Both the position numbers and the translations under genes were made by a program. Under the pieces are notes generated by a model. That model saw nothing but the letters and a program-made list of their open reading frames with translations, was not told the DNA's origin and did no database searches. 64,000 nucleotides of DNA from Calendula officinalis (lineage: Eukaryota > Streptophyta > Magnoliopsida > Asterales > Asteraceae), in contig OY970823.1 in assembly GCA_963853835.1 (NCBI GenBank), positions 7,458,001 to 7,522,000 of the forward strand, read 5' to 3'. Below, one piece after another: positions 49,330 through 64,000 of the stretch (the first letter of the stretch is position 1; every line of letters begins with the position of its first letter).

Positions 49330-52300
49330 CTACATATATCCATTATACAAGTAATAGGTGTCCATAACCCATAACCAAGGCCAAATAACCATTATAACCA
49401 CTACGTGTCCATAACTCATATCGATGGCCCTTGAACCATTATAACTACTAGCCATGACCAATAGCCTATAGATATCCATTTTACAAGTAATAGGTGTCCA
49501 TAACCCATAACCATGGTCTTTGAACCATTATAACCATTATAACCAGTAGTTGTCCATAACTGATACTGATGGCCCTTGAACCATTATAACTACTAGCCAT
49601 GACCAATAGCCTATAGATATCCATTTTACAAGTAATAGGTGTCCATAACCCATAACCGTGGTCCTTGAATCATTATAACCACTAGATGTCCATAACTGAT
49701 ACTGATGGCCCTTGAACCATTATAACTACTAGCCATGTCCAATAGCCTACAGATATCCATTTTACAAGTAATAGGTGTCCATAACCCATAACCATGGTCC
49801 TTGAATCATTATAACCACTAGATGTCCATAACTGATACTGATGGCCCTTGAACCATTATAACTACTAGCCATGTCCAATAGCCTACAAATATACATTTTA
49901 CAAGTAATAGGTGTCCATAACCCCTAACCATGGTTCTTGAACCATTATAACCACTAGATGTCCATAACTGCTACTGATGGCCCATGAACCATTATAACTA
50001 GTAACCATGACCAGTAGCCTATAGATATCCATCTTACAAGTAATAGGTGTCCATAACCCATAACCAAGGCCAGTGAACCATTATAACCACTACATGTCCA
50101 TAACTCATATCGATGGCCCTTGAACCATTATAACTACTAGCCATGACCAATAGCCTATAGATATCCATTTTACAAGTAATAGGTGTCCATAACCCATAAC
50201 CATGGTCCTTGAACCATTATAACCAGTAGTTGTCCATAACTGATACTGATGGCCCTTGAACCATTATAACTACTAGTCATGACCAATAGCCTATAAATAT
50301 CCATTTTACAAGTAATAGGTGTCCATAACCCATAACCAAGGCCAGTGAACCATTATAACCACTACATGTCCATAACTCATATCGATGGCCCTTGAACCAT
50401 TATAACTACTAGCCATGACCAATAGCCTATAGATATCCATTTTACAAGTAATAGGTGTCCATAACCCATAACCGTGGTCCTTGAATCATTATAACCACTA
50501 GATGTCCATAACTGATACTGATGGCCCTTGAACCATTATAACTACTAGCCATGTCCAATAGCCTACATATATCCATTATACAAGTAATAGGTGTCCATAA
50601 CCCATAACCAAGGCCAAATAACCATTATAACCACTACGTGTCCATAACTCATATCGATGGCCCTTGAACCATTATAACTACTAGCCATGACCAATAGCCT
50701 ATAGATATCCATTTTACAAGTAATAGGTGTCCATAACCCATAACCATGGTCCTTGAACCATTATAACCATTATAACCAGTAGTTGTCCATAACTGATACT
50801 GATGGCCCTTGAACCATTATAACTACTAGCCATGACCAATAGCCTATAGATATCCATTTTACAAGTAATAGGTGTCCATAACCCATAACCGTGGTCCTTG
50901 AATCATTATAACCACTAGATGTCCATAACTGATACTGATGGCCCTTGAACCATTATAACTACTAGCCATGTCCAATAGCCTACAGATATCCATTTTACAA
51001 GTAATAGGTGTCCATAACCCATAACCATGGTCCTTGAATCATTATAACCACTAGATGTCCATAACTGATACTGATGGCCCTTGAACCATTATAACTACTA
51101 GCCATGTCCAATAGCCTACAAATATACATTTTACAAGTAATAGGTGTCCATAACCCATAACCATGGTTCTTGAACCATTATAACCACTAGATATCCATAA
51201 CTGATACTGATGGCCCATGAACCATTATAACTAGTAACCATGACAAGTAGCCTATAGATATCCATTTTACAAGTAATAGGTGTCCATAACCCATAACCAA
51301 GGCCAGTGAACCATTATAACCACTACATGTCCATAACTCATATCGATGGCCCTTGAACCATTATAACTACTAGCCATGACCAATAGCCTATAGATATCCA
51401 TTTTACAAGTAATAGGTGTCCATAACCCATAACCGTGGTCCTTGAATCATTATAACCACTAGATGTCCACAACTGATACTGATGGCCCTTGAACCATTAT
51501 AACTACTAGCCATGTCCAATAGCCTACAGATATCCATTATACAAGTAATAGGTGTCCATAACCCATAACAATGGTCCTTGAATCATTATAACCACTAGAT
51601 GTCCATAACTGGTACTGATGGCCCTCGAACCATTATAACTATTAGCCATGTCCAATAGCCTACATATATACATTTTACAAGTAATAGGTGTCCATAACCA
51701 TAACCATGGTTCTTGAACCATTATAACCACTAGATGTCCATAACTGATACTGATGGCCCATGAACCATTATAACTAGTAACCCTGACCAGTAGCCTATAG
51801 ATATCCATTTTACAAGTAATAGGTGTCCATAACCCATAACAAAGGCCAGTGAACCATTATAACCACTACATGTCCATAACTCATATCGATGGCCCTTGAA
51901 CCATTATAACTACTAGCCATGTCCAATAGCCTACAGATATCCATTATACAAGTAATAGGTGTCCATAACCCATAACCATGGTCCTTGAATCATTATAACC
52001 ACTAGATGTCCATAACTGGTACTGATGGCCGTCGAACCATTAAAACTACTAGCCATGTCCAATAGCCTACAGATATACATTTTACAAGTAATAGGTGTCC
52101 ATAACCATAACCATGGTTCTTGAACCATTATAACCACTAGATGTCCATAACTGATACTGATGGCCCATGAACCATTATAACTAGTAACCATGACCAGTAG
52201 CCTATAGATATCCATTTTACAAGTAATAGGTGTCCATAACCCATAACAAAGGCCAGTGAACCATTATAACCACTACATGTCCATAACTCATATCGATGGC

Positions 52301-52689
52301 CCTTGAACCATTATAACTACTAGCCATGTCCAATAGCCTACATATATCCATTATACAAGTAATAGGTGTCCATAACCCATAACCAAGGCCAAATAACCAT
52401 TATAACCACTACGTGTCCATAACTCATATCGATGGCCCTTGAACCATTATAACTACTAGCCATGACCAATAGCCTATAGATATCCATTTTACAAGTAATA
52501 GGTGTCCATAACCCATAACCATGGTCCTTGAACCATTATAACCATTATAACCAGTAGTTGTCCATAACTGATACTGATGGCCCTTGAACCATTATAACTA
52601 CTAGCCATGACCAATAGCCTATAGATATCCATTTTACAAGTAATAGGTGTCCATAACCCATAACCGTGGTCCTTGAATCATTATAACCA

Positions 52690-52735
52690 CTAGATGTCCA
52701 TTATAACTGATACTAGATGTCCAATAGCCTACAGA
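52690..52735 (+). repeat. Collapsed monomer in array B
   Basis: TAGATGTCCATTATAACTGA runs into TACTAGATGTCCAATAGCC, so most of segment 2 is lost and a short scrambled piece remains. It marks a recombination breakpoint inside the 51.5-53.5 kb copy. Confidence 0.72.
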
Positions 52736-55700
52736 TATCCATTTTACAAGTAATAGGTGTCCATAACCCATAACTATGGTCCTTGAATCATTATAACCAC
52801 TAGATGTCCATAACTGATACTGATGGCTCTTGAACCATTATAACTACTAGCCATGACCAATAGCCTATAGATATCCATTTTACAAGTAATAGGTGTCCAT
52901 AACCCATAACCATGGTCTTTGAACCATTATAACCATTATAACCAGTAGTTGTCCATAACTGATACTGATGGCCCTTGAACCATTATAACTACTAGCCATG
53001 ACCAATAGCCTATAGATATCCATTTTACAAGTAATAGGTGTCCATAACCCATAACCGTGGTCCTTGAATCATTATAACCACTAGATGTCCATAACTGATA
53101 CTGATGGCCCTTGAACCATTATAACTACTAGCCATGACCAATAGCCTATAGATATCCATTTTACAAGTAATAGGTGTCCATAACCCATAACCGTGGTCCT
53201 TGAATCATTATAACCACTAGATGTCCATAACTGATACTGATGGCCCTTGAACCATTATAACTAGTAACCATGGCCAGTAGCCTATAGATATCCATTTTAC
53301 AAGTAATAGGTGTCCATAACCCATAACCAAGGCCAGTGAACCATTATAACCACTACATGTCCATAACTCATATCGATGGCCCTTGAACCATTATAACTAC
53401 TAGCCATGACCAATAGCCTATAGATATCCATTTTACAAGTAATAGGTGTCCATAACCCATAACCGTGGTCCTTGAATCATTATAACCACTAGATGTCCAC
53501 AACTGATACTGATGGCCCTTGAACCATTATAACTACTAGCCATGTCCAATAGCCTACAGATATCCATTATACAAGTAATAGGTGTCCATAACCCATAACC
53601 ATGGTCCTTGAATCATTATAACCACTAGATGTCCATAACTGGTACTGATGGCCCTCGAACCATTATAACTATTAGCCATGTCCAATAGCCTACATATATA
53701 CATTTTACAAGTAATAGGTGTCCATAACCATAACCATGGTTCTTGAACCATTATAACCACTAGATGTCCATAACTGATACTGATGGCCCATGAACCATTA
53801 TAACTAGTAACCCTGACCAGTAGCCTATAGATATCCATTTTACAAGTAATAGGTGTCCATAACCCATAACAAAGGCCAGTGAACCATTATAACCACTACA
53901 TGTCCATAACTCATATCGATGGCCCTTGAACCATTATAACTACTAGCCATGTCCAATAGCCTACAGATATCCATTATACAAGTAATAGGTGTCCATAACC
54001 CATAACCATGGTCCTTGAATCATTATAACCACTAGATGTCCATAACTGGTACTGATGGCCCTCGAACCATTAAAACTACTAGCCATGTCCAATAGCCTAC
54101 AGATATACATTTTACAAGTAATAGGTGTCCATAACCATAACCATGGTTCTTGAACCATTATAACCACTAGATGTCCATAACTGATACTGATGGCCCATGA
54201 ACCATTATAACTAGTAACCATGACCAGTAGCCTATAGATATCCATTTTACAAGTAATAGGTGTCCATAACCCATAACAAAGGCCAGTGAACCATTATAAC
54301 CACTACATGTCCATAACTCATATCGATGGCCCTTGAACCATTATAACTACTAGCCATGTCCAATAGCCTACATATATCCATTATACAAGTAATAGGTGTC
54401 CATAACCCATAACCAAGGCCAAATAACCATTATAACCACTACGTGTCCATAACTCATATCGATGGCCCTTGAACCATTATAACTACTAGCCATGACCAAT
54501 AGCCTATAGATATCCATTTTACAAGTAATAGGTGTCCATAACCCATAACCATGGTCCTTGAACCATTATAACCACTACATGTCCATAACTCATATCGATG
54601 GCCCTTGAACCATTATAACTACTAGCCATGACCAATAGCCTATAGATATCCATTTTACAAGTAATAGGTGTCCATAACCCATAACCGTGGTCCTTGAATC
54701 ATTATAACCACTAGATGTCCATAACTGATACTGATGGCCCTTGAACCATTATAACTACTAGCCATGTCCAATAGCCTACATATATCCATTATACAAGTAA
54801 TAGGTGTCCATAACCCATAACCAAGGCCAAATAACCATTATAACCACTACGTGTCCATAACTCATATCGATGGCCCTTGAACCATTATAACTACTAGCCA
54901 TGACCAATAGCCTATAGATATCCATTTTACAAGTAATAGGTGTCCATAACCCATAACCATGGTCCTTGAACCATTATAACCATTATAACCAGTAGTTGTC
55001 CATAACTGATACTGATGGCCCTTGAACCATTATAACTACTAGCCATGACCAATAGCCTATAGATATCCATTTTACAAGTAATAGGTGTCCATAACCCATA
55101 ACCGTGGTCCTTGAATCATTATAACCACTAGATGTCCATAACTGATACTGATGGCCCTTGAACCATTATAACTACTAGCCATGTCCAATAGCCTACAGAT
55201 ATCCATTTTACAAGTAATAGGTGTCCATAACCCATAACCATGGTCCTTGAATCATTATAACCACTAGATGTCCATAACTGATACTGATGGCCCTTGAACC
55301 ATTATAACTACTAGCCATGTCCAATAGCCTACAAATATACATTTTACAAGTAATAGGTGTCCATAACCCATAACCATGGTTCTTGAACCATTATAACCAC
55401 TAGATATCCATAACTGATACTGATGGCCCATGAACCATTATAACTAGTAACCATGACAAGTAGCCTATAGATATCCATTTTACAAGTAATAGGTGTCCAT
55501 AACCCATAACCAAGGCCAGTGAACCATTATAACCACTACATGTCCATAACTCATATCGATGACCCTTGAACCATTATAACTACTAGCCATGACCAATAGC
55601 CTATAGATATCCATTTTACAAGTAATAGGTGTCCATAACCCATAATCGTGGTCCTTGAATCATTATAACCACTAGATGTCCATAACTGATACTGATGGCC

Positions 55701-58700
55701 CTTGAACCATTATAACTACTAGCCATGTCCAAGAGCCTACAGATATCCATTTTACAAGTAATAGGTGTCCATAACCCATAACTATGGTCCTTGAATCATT
55801 ATAACCACTAGATGTCCATAACTGATACTGATGGCTCTTGAACCATTATAACTACTAGCCATGTCCAATAGCCTAAAAATATACATTTTACAAGTAATAG
55901 GTGTCCATAACCCATAACCATGGTTCTTGAACCATTATAACCACTAGATGTCCATAACTGATACTGATGGCCCATGAACCATTATAACTAGTAACCATGG
56001 CCAGTAGCCTATAGATATCCATTTTACAAGTAATAGGTGTCCATAACCCATAACCAAGGCCAGTGAACCATTATAACCACTACATGTCCATAACTCATAT
56101 CGATGGCCCTTGAACCATTATAACTACTAGCCATGACCAATAGCCTATAGATATCCATTTTACAAGTAATAGGTGTCCATAACCCATAACCGTGGTCCTT
56201 GAATCATTATAACCACTAGATGTCCACAACTGATACTGATGGCCCTTGAACCATTATAACTACTAGCCATGTCCAATAGCCTACAGATATCCATTATACA
56301 AGTAATAGGTGTCCATAACCCATAACCATGGTCCTTGAATCATTATAACCACTAGATGTCCATAACTGGTACTGATGGCCCTCGAACCATTATAACTATT
56401 AGCCATGTCCAATAGCCTACATATATACATTTTACAAGTAATAGGTGTCCATAACCATAACCATGGTTCTTGAACCATTATAACCACTAGATGTCCATAA
56501 CTGATACTGATGGCCCATGAACCATTATAACTAGTAACCCTGACCAGTAGCCTATAGATATCCATTTTACAAGTAATAGGTGTCCATAACCCATAACAAA
56601 GGCCAGTGAACCATTATAACCACTACATGTCCATAACTCATATCGATGGCCCTTGAACCATTATAACTACTAGCCATGTCCAATAGCCTACAAATATCCA
56701 TTATACAAGTAATAGGTGTCCATAACCCATAACCATGGTCCTTGAATCATTATAACCACTAGATGTCCATAACTGGTACTGATGGCCGTCGAACCATTAA
56801 AACTACTAGCCATGTCCAATAGCCTACAGATATACATTTTACAAGTAATAGGTGTCCATAACCATAACCATGGTTCTTGAACCATTATAACCACTAGATG
56901 TCCATAACTGATACTGATGGCCCATGAACCATTATAACTAGTAACCATGACCAGTAGCCTATAGATATCCATTTTACAAGTAATAGGTGTCCATAACCCA
57001 TAACAAAGGCCAGTGAACCATTATAACCACTACATGTCCATAACTCATATCGATGGCCCTTGAACCATTATAACTACTAGCCATGTCCAATAGCCTACAT
57101 ATATCCATTATACAAGTAATAGGTGTCCATAACCCATAACCAAGGCCAAATAACCATTATAACCACTACGTGTCCATAACTCATATCGATGGCCCTTGAA
57201 CCATTATAACTACTAGCCATGACCAATAGCCTATAGATATCCATTTTACAAGTAATAGGTGTCCATAACCCATAACCATGGTCCTTGAACCATTATAACC
57301 ATTATAACCAGTAGTTGTCCATAACTGATACTGATGGCCCTTGAACCATTATAACTACTAGCCATGACCAATAGCCTATAGATATCCATTTTACAAGTAA
57401 TAGGTGTCCATAACCCATAACCGTGGTCCTTGAATCATTATAACCACTAGATGTCCATAACTGATACTGATGGCCCTTGAACCATTATAACTACTAGCCA
57501 TGTCCAATAGCCTACAGATATCCATTTTACAAGTAATAGGTGTCCATAACCCATAACCATGGTCCTTGAATCATTATAACCACTAGATGTCCATAACTGA
57601 TACTGATGGCCCTTGAACCATTATAACTACTAGCCATGTCCAATAGCCTACAAATATACATTTTACAAGTAATAGGTGTCCATAACCCATAACCATGGTT
57701 CTTGAACCATTATAACCACTAGATGTCCATAACTGATACTGATGGCCCATGAACCATTATAACTAGTAACCATGACCAGTAGCCTATAGATATCCATTTT
57801 ACAAGTAATAGGTGTCCATAACCCATAACCAAGGCCAGTGAACCATTATAACCACTACATGTCCATAACTCATATCGATGACCCTTGAACCATTATAACT
57901 ACTAGCCATGACCAATAGCCTATAGATATCCATTTTACAAGTAATAGGTGTCCATAACCCATAACCGTGGTCCTTGAATCATTATAACCACTAGATGTCC
58001 ATAACTGATACTGATGGCCCTTGAACCATTATAACTACTAGCCATGTCCAATAGCCTACAGATATCCATTTTACAAGTAATAGGTGTCCATAACCCATAA
58101 CTATGGTCCTTGAATCATTATAACCACTAGATGTCCTTAACTGATACTGATGGCTCTTGAACCATTATAACTACTAGCCATGTCCAATAGCCTAAAAATA
58201 TACATTTTACAAGTAATAGGTGTCCATAACCAATAACCATGGTTCTTGAACCATTATAACCACTAGATGTCCATAACTGATACTGATGGCCCATGAACCA
58301 TTATAACTAGTAACCATGACCAGTAGCCTATAGATATCCATTTTACAAGTAATAGGTGTCCATAACCCATAACCAAGGCCAGTGAACCATTATAACCACT
58401 ACATGTCCATAACTCATATCGATGGCCCTTGAACCATTATAACTACTAGCCATGACCAATAGCCTATAGATATCCATTTTACAAGTAATAGGTGTCCATA
58501 ACCCATAACCGTGGTCCTTGAATCATTATAACCACTAGATGTCCACAACTGATACTGATGGCCCTTGAACCATTATAACTACTAGCCATGTCCAATAGCC
58601 TACAGATATCCATTATACAAGTAATAGGTGTCCATAACCCATAACCATGGTCCTTGAATCATTATAACCACTAGATGTCCATAACTGGTACTGATGGCCC

Positions 58701-61700
58701 TCGAACCATTATAACTATTAGCCATGTCCAATAGCCTACAGATATACATTTTACAAGTAATAGGTGTCCATAACCATAACCATGGTTCTTGAACCATTAT
58801 AACCACTAGATGTCCATAACTGATACTGATGGCCCATGAACCATTATAACTAGTAACCCTGACCAGTAGCCTATAGATATCCATTTTACAAGTAATAGGT
58901 GTCCATAACCCATAACAAAGGCCAGTGAACCATTATAACCACTACATGTCCATAACTCATATCGATGGCCCTTGAACCATTATAACTACTAGCCATGTCC
59001 AATAGCCTACAGATATCCATTATACAAGTAATAGGTGTCCATAACCCATAACCATGGTCCTTGAATCATTATAACCACTAGATGTCCATAACTGGTACTG
59101 ATGGCCGTCGAACCATTAAAACTACTAGCCATGTCCAATAGCCTACAGATATACATTTTACAAGTAATAGGTGTCCATAACCATAACCATGGTTCTTGAA
59201 CCATTATAACCACTAGATGTCCATAACTGATACTGATGGCCCATGAACCATTATAACTAGTAACCATGACCAGTATAGCCTATAGATATCCATTTTACAA
59301 GTAATAGGTGTCCATAACCCATAACAAAGGCCAGTGAACCATTATAACCACTACATGTCCATAACTCATATCGATGGCCCTTGAACCATTATAACTACTA
59401 GCCATGTCCAATAGCCTACATATATCCATTATACAAGTAATAGGTGTCCATAACCCATAACCAAGGCCAAATAACCATTATAACCACTACGTGTCCATAA
59501 CTCATATCGATGGCCCTTGAACCATTATAACTACTAGCCATGACCAATAGCCTATAGATATCCATTTTACAAGTAATAGGTGTCCATAACCCATAACCAT
59601 GGTCCTTGAACCATTATAACCATTATAAGCAGTAGTTGTCCATAACTGATACTGATGGCCCTTGAACCATTATAACTACTAGCCATGACCAATAGCCTAT
59701 AGATATCCATTTTACAAGTAATAGGTGTCCATAACCCATAACCGTGGTCCTTGAATCATTATAACCACTAGATGTCCATAACTGATACAGATGGCCCTTG
59801 AACCATTATAACTACTAGCCATGTCCAATAGCCTACAGATATCCATTTTACAAGTAATAGGTGTCCATAACCCATAACCATGGTCCTTGAATCATTATAA
59901 CCACTAGATGTCCATAACTGATACTGATGGCCCTTGAACCATTATAACTACTAGCCATGTCCAATAGCCTACAGATATACATTTTACAAGTAATACGTGT
60001 CCATAACCCATAACCATGGTTCTTGAACCATTATAACCACTAGATGTCCATAACTGCTACTGATGGCCCATGAACCATTATAACTAGTAACCATGACCAG
60101 TAGCCTATAGATATCCATTTTACAAGTAATAGGTGTCCATAACCCATAACCAAGGCCAGTGAACCATTATAACCACTACATGTCCATAACTCATATCGAT
60201 GGCCCTTGAACCATTATAACTACTAGCCATGACCAATAGCCTATAGATATCCATTTTACAAGTAATAGGTGTCCATAACCCATAACCATGGTCCTTGAAC
60301 TATTATAACCAGTAGTTGTCTATAACTGATACTGATGGACCTTGAACCATTATAACTACTAGGCATGACCAATAGCCTATATATATCCGTTTTACAAGTA
60401 ATAGGTGTCCATAACCCATAACCAAGGCCTGTGAACCATTATAACCACTACATGTCCATAACTCATATCGATGGCCCTTGAACCATTATAACTACTAGCC
60501 ATGACCAATAGCCTATAGATATCCATTTTACAAGTAATAGGTGTCCATAACCCATAACCATGGTTCTTGAACCATTATAACCACTAGATGTCCATAACTG
60601 CTACTGATGGCCCATGAACCATTATAACTAGTAACCATGACCAGTAGCCTACAGATATCCATTTTACAAGTAATAGGTGTCCATAACCCATAACCATGGT
60701 CCTTGAATCATTATAACCACTAGATGTCCATAACTGATACTGATGGCCCTTGAACCATTATAACTACTAGCCATGTCCAATAGCCTACAGATATACATTT
60801 TACAAGTAATAGGTGTCCATAACCCATAACCATGGTTCTTGAACCATTATAACCACTAGATGTCCATAACTGCTACTGATGGCCCATGAACCATTATAAC
60901 TAGTAACCATGACCAGTAGCCTATAGATATCCATTTTACAAGTAATAGGTGTCCATAACCCATAACCAAGGCCAGTGAACCATTATAACCACTACATGTC
61001 CATAACTCATATCGATGGCCCTTGAACCATTATAACTACTAGCCATGACCAATAGCCTATAGATATCCATTTTACAAGTAATAGGTGTCCATAACCCATA
61101 ACCATGGTCCTTGAACTATTATAACCAGTAGTTGTCCATAACTGATACTGATGGCCCTTGAACCATTATAACTACTAGTCATGACCAATAGCCTATAAAT
61201 ATCCGTTTTACAAGTAATAGGTGTCCATAACCCATAACCAAGGCCAGTGAACCATTATAACCACTACATGTCCATAACTCATATCGATGGCCCTTGAACC
61301 ATAATAACTACTAGCCATGACCAATAGCCTATAGATATCCATTTTACAAGTAATAGGTGTCCATAACCCATAACCGTGGTCCTTGAATCATTATAACCAC
61401 TAGATGTCCATAACTGATACTGATGGCCCTTGAACCATTATAACTACTAGCCATGTCCAATAGCCTACATATATCCATTATACAAGTAATAGGTGTCCAT
61501 AACCCATAACCATGGTCCTTGAATCATTATAACCACTAGATGTCCATAACTGATACTGATGGCCCTTGAACCATTATAACTACTAGCCATGTCCAATAGC
61601 CTACAGATATACATTTTACAAGTAATAGGTGTCCATAACCATAACCATGGTTCTTGAACCATTATAACCACTAGATGGCCATAACTGATACTGATGGCCC

Positions 61701-62039
61701 ATGAACCATTATAACTAGTAACCATGACCAGTAGCCTATAGATATCCATTTTACAAGTAATAGGTGTCCATAACCCATAACCAAGGCCAGTGAATCATTA
61801 TAACCACTACATGTCCATAACTCATATCGATGACCCTTGAACCATTATAACTACTAGCCATGACCAATAGCCTATAGATATCCATTTTACAAGTAATAGG
61901 TGTCCATAACCCATAACCGTGGTCCTTGAATCATTATAACCACTAGATGTCCATAACTGATACTGATGGCCCTTGAACCATTATAACTACTAGCCATGTC
62001 CAATAGCCTACAGATATCCATTTTACAAGTAATAGGTGT

Positions 62040-64000
62040 CCATAACCCATAACCATGGTCCTTGAATCATTATAACCACTAGATGTCCATAACTGATACT
62101 GATGGCCCTTGAACCATTATAACTACTAGCCATGTCCAATAGCCTACAAATATACATTTTACAAGTAATAGGTGTCCATAACCCATAACCATGGTTCTTG
62201 AACCACTATAACCACTAGATGTCCATAACTGCTACTGATGGCCCATGAACCATTATAACTAGTAACCATGACCAGTAGCCTATAGATATCCATTTTACAA
62301 GTAATAGGTGTCCATAACCTATAACCAAGGCCAGTGAACCATTATAACCACTACATGTCCATAACTCATATCGATAGCCCTTGAACCATTATAACTACTA
62401 GCCATGACCAATAGCCTATAGATATCCATTTTACAAGTAATAGGTGTCCATAACCCATAACCATGGTCCTTGAACCATTATAACCAGTAGTTGTCCATAA
62501 CTGATACTGATGGCCCTTGAACCATTATAACTACTAGTCATGACCAATAGCCTATAAATATCCATTTTACAAGTAATAGGTGTCCATAACCCATAACCAA
62601 GGCCAGTGAACCATTATAACCACTACATGTCCATAACTCATATCGATGGCCCTTGAATTAATTATAACTACTAGCCATGACCAATAGCCTATAGATATCC
62701 ATTTTACAAGTAATAGGTGTCCATAACCCATAACCGTGGTCCTTGAATCATTATAACCACTAGATGTCCATAACTGATACTGATGGCCCTTGAACCATTA
62801 TAACTACTAGCCATGTCCAATAGCCTACAGATATCCATTATACAACTAATAGGTGTCCATAACCCATAACTAAGGCCAAATAACCATTATAACCACTACA
62901 TGTCCATAACTCATATCGATGGCCCTTGAACCATTATAACTACTAGCCATGACCAATAGCCTATAGATATCCATTTTACAAGTAATAGGTGTCCATAACC
63001 CATAACCATGGTCCTTGAACAATTATAACCATTATAACCAGTAGTTGTCCATAACTGATACTGATGGCCCTTGAACCATTATAACTACTAGCCATGACCA
63101 ATAGCCTATAAATATCCATTTTACAAGTAATAGGTATCCATAACCCATAACCAAGGCCAGTGAACCATTATAAACACTACATGTCCATAACTCATATCGA
63201 TGGCCCTTGAACCATTATAACTACTAGCCATGACCAATAGCCTATAGATATCCATTTTACAAGTAATAGGTGTCCATAACCCATAACCGTGGTCCTTGAA
63301 TCATTATAACCACTAGATGTCCATAACTGATACTGATGGCCCTTGAACCATTATAACTACTAGCCATGACCAATAGCCTATAGATATCCATTTTACAAGT
63401 AATAGGTGTCCATAACCCATAACCGTGGTCCTTGAATCATTATAACCACTAGATGTCCATAACTGATACTGATGGCCCTTGAACCATTATAACTACTAGC
63501 CATGTCCAATAGCCTACAGATATCCATTTTACAAGTAATAGGTGTCCATAACCCATAACCATGGTCCTTGAATCATTATAACCACTAGATGTCCATAACT
63601 GATACTGATGGCCCTTGAACCATTATAACTACTAGCCATGTCCAATAGCCTACAAATATACATTTTACAAGTAATAGGTGTCCATAACCCATAACCATGG
63701 TTCTTGAACCACTATAACCACTAGATGTCCATAACTGCTACTGATGGCCCATGAACCATTATAACTAGTAACCATGACCAGTAGCCTATAGATATCCATT
63801 TTACAAGTAATAGGTGTCCATAACCTATAACCAAGGCCAGTGAACCATTATAACCACTACATGTCCATAACTCATATCGATAGCCCTTGAACCATTATAA
63901 CTACTAGCCATGACCAATAGCCTATAGATATCCATTTTACAAGTAATAGGTGTCCATAACCCATAACCATGGTCCTTGAACCATTATAACCAGTAGTTGT
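62040..64000 (+). repeat. 1,506 bp (11-monomer) duplication at the right end, second copy cut by the window
   Basis: The variant GAACCACTATAACC is at about 62,200 and 63,706. TCGATAGCCCTTG and GTCCATAACCTATAACCAAGG follow both at the same 1,506 bp offset. The second copy is still running at base 64,000. Confidence 0.75.

Larger units (their letters stand above)
48284..59686 (+). repeat. Serial 2.0-3.0 kb duplications in array B carrying ACCCTGACCAG
   Basis: The variant CCCTGACCAG (ATGACCAG elsewhere) occurs at 48,773, 51,781, 53,811, 56,538 and 58,857. Spacings are 3,008, 2,030, 2,727 and 2,319 bp. Each copy is followed by the same trimers, then by CCAAATAACC/CTACGTGTCC monomers and the CCATTATAACCATTATAACC micro-duplication. 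The different spacings show that the copies were later changed by smaller insertions or losses of monomers. Confidence 0.78.
26861..64000 (+). repeat. Satellite array B, main part (~136 bp monomers), continuing beyond the window
   Basis: About 270 head-to-tail monomers run without interruption to the last base. The consensus divides into three segments that each start with GTCCA(T/A)A: ~47 bp (CCATGGTCCTTGAATCATT, ACCACTAGAT), ~49 bp (CTGATACTGATGGCCC, ACTACTAGCCAT) and ~40 bp (CAATAGCCTACAGATATCC, TTTTACAAGTAATAGGT). Types are told apart by short markers. A has AAGGCCAGTGAACC and CTCATATCGATGG. B has CCGTGGTCCTTGAATC. C has CCATGGTCCTTGAATC and ATATACATT. D has CCATGGTTCTTGAACC and ACTAGTAACCATGACCAG. 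E has CCAGTAGTTGTCC and CTAGTCATGACC. Reverse-strand open frames of up to 94 codons recur once per higher-order repeat and are translations of the satellite. Confidence 0.95.

Noticed and set aside
19144..64000. Telomere-like 7-mers (CATAACC CATAACC) in each array B monomer
   Set aside because: CCCATAA differs from the plant telomere unit CCCTAAA, only two units occur per monomer, and they are fixed parts of the 136 bp consensus.
1..64000. CRISPR array
   Set aside because: Repeats are contiguous, with no unique spacers of uniform length between them and no cas genes.

Overview
This window is almost entirely satellite DNA: two unrelated tandem-repeat arrays meet head to tail at about position 19,144. 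It reads as eukaryotic heterochromatin. A plant is the likeliest source, because the one dispersed element is a non-LTR retrotransposon-like insertion with an A-rich tail and a GC-rich hairpin just before it, as in many plant LINEs. The species cannot be named from the sequence. I see no ordinary cellular gene, RNA gene, CRISPR array, operon or promoter.

Array A (1-19,143, GC-rich, both strands rich in GTTCGGGCCGA): 57 copies of a landmark (TTGGATATTGAAGAG or close variants) delimit 56 full units of 139-434 bp. Each full unit is a conserved ~140 bp core plus an internal minisatellite of 17, 18 or 19 bp sub-repeats that all begin GTTCGGGCCGA, closed by one 23 bp sub-repeat. Unit length is therefore close to 140 + 23 + the sum of the sub-repeats. 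Five units lack the minisatellite and are core only. The units are arranged in nested duplications: a ~2.93 kb nine-unit block in tandem, a ~7.07 kb block copied later, and a ~1.4 kb block repeated near the right end.

Array B (19,144-64,000, AT-richer): about 320-330 copies of a ~136 bp monomer built from three segments (47 + 49 + 40 bp) that each begin GTCCA(T/A)A. The first two segments are diverged copies of one another. Monomer variants A, B, C and D form a 543 bp four-monomer higher-order repeat, plus 407 bp trimers and larger duplicated blocks (1,506, 1,777, 2,319, 2,370, 2,445, 3,008 and 5,356 bp spacings). The array runs off the right end of the window.

Two identical 1,134 bp insertions (23,357-24,490 and 25,727-26,860) interrupt array B. 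Each is flanked by the 13 bp direct repeat ATAACCCATAACC, ends in an A-rich tail and carries a ~356-codon open frame of unrecognised function. They are not two independent insertions: insertion and flanking satellite were duplicated together as a 2,370 bp tandem block. This gives a clear relative date for satellite turnover.

Nearly all open frames in the window are translations of satellite repeats and are not genes. I found no previously undescribed functional system. The interest lies in the repeat architecture and its turnover history.
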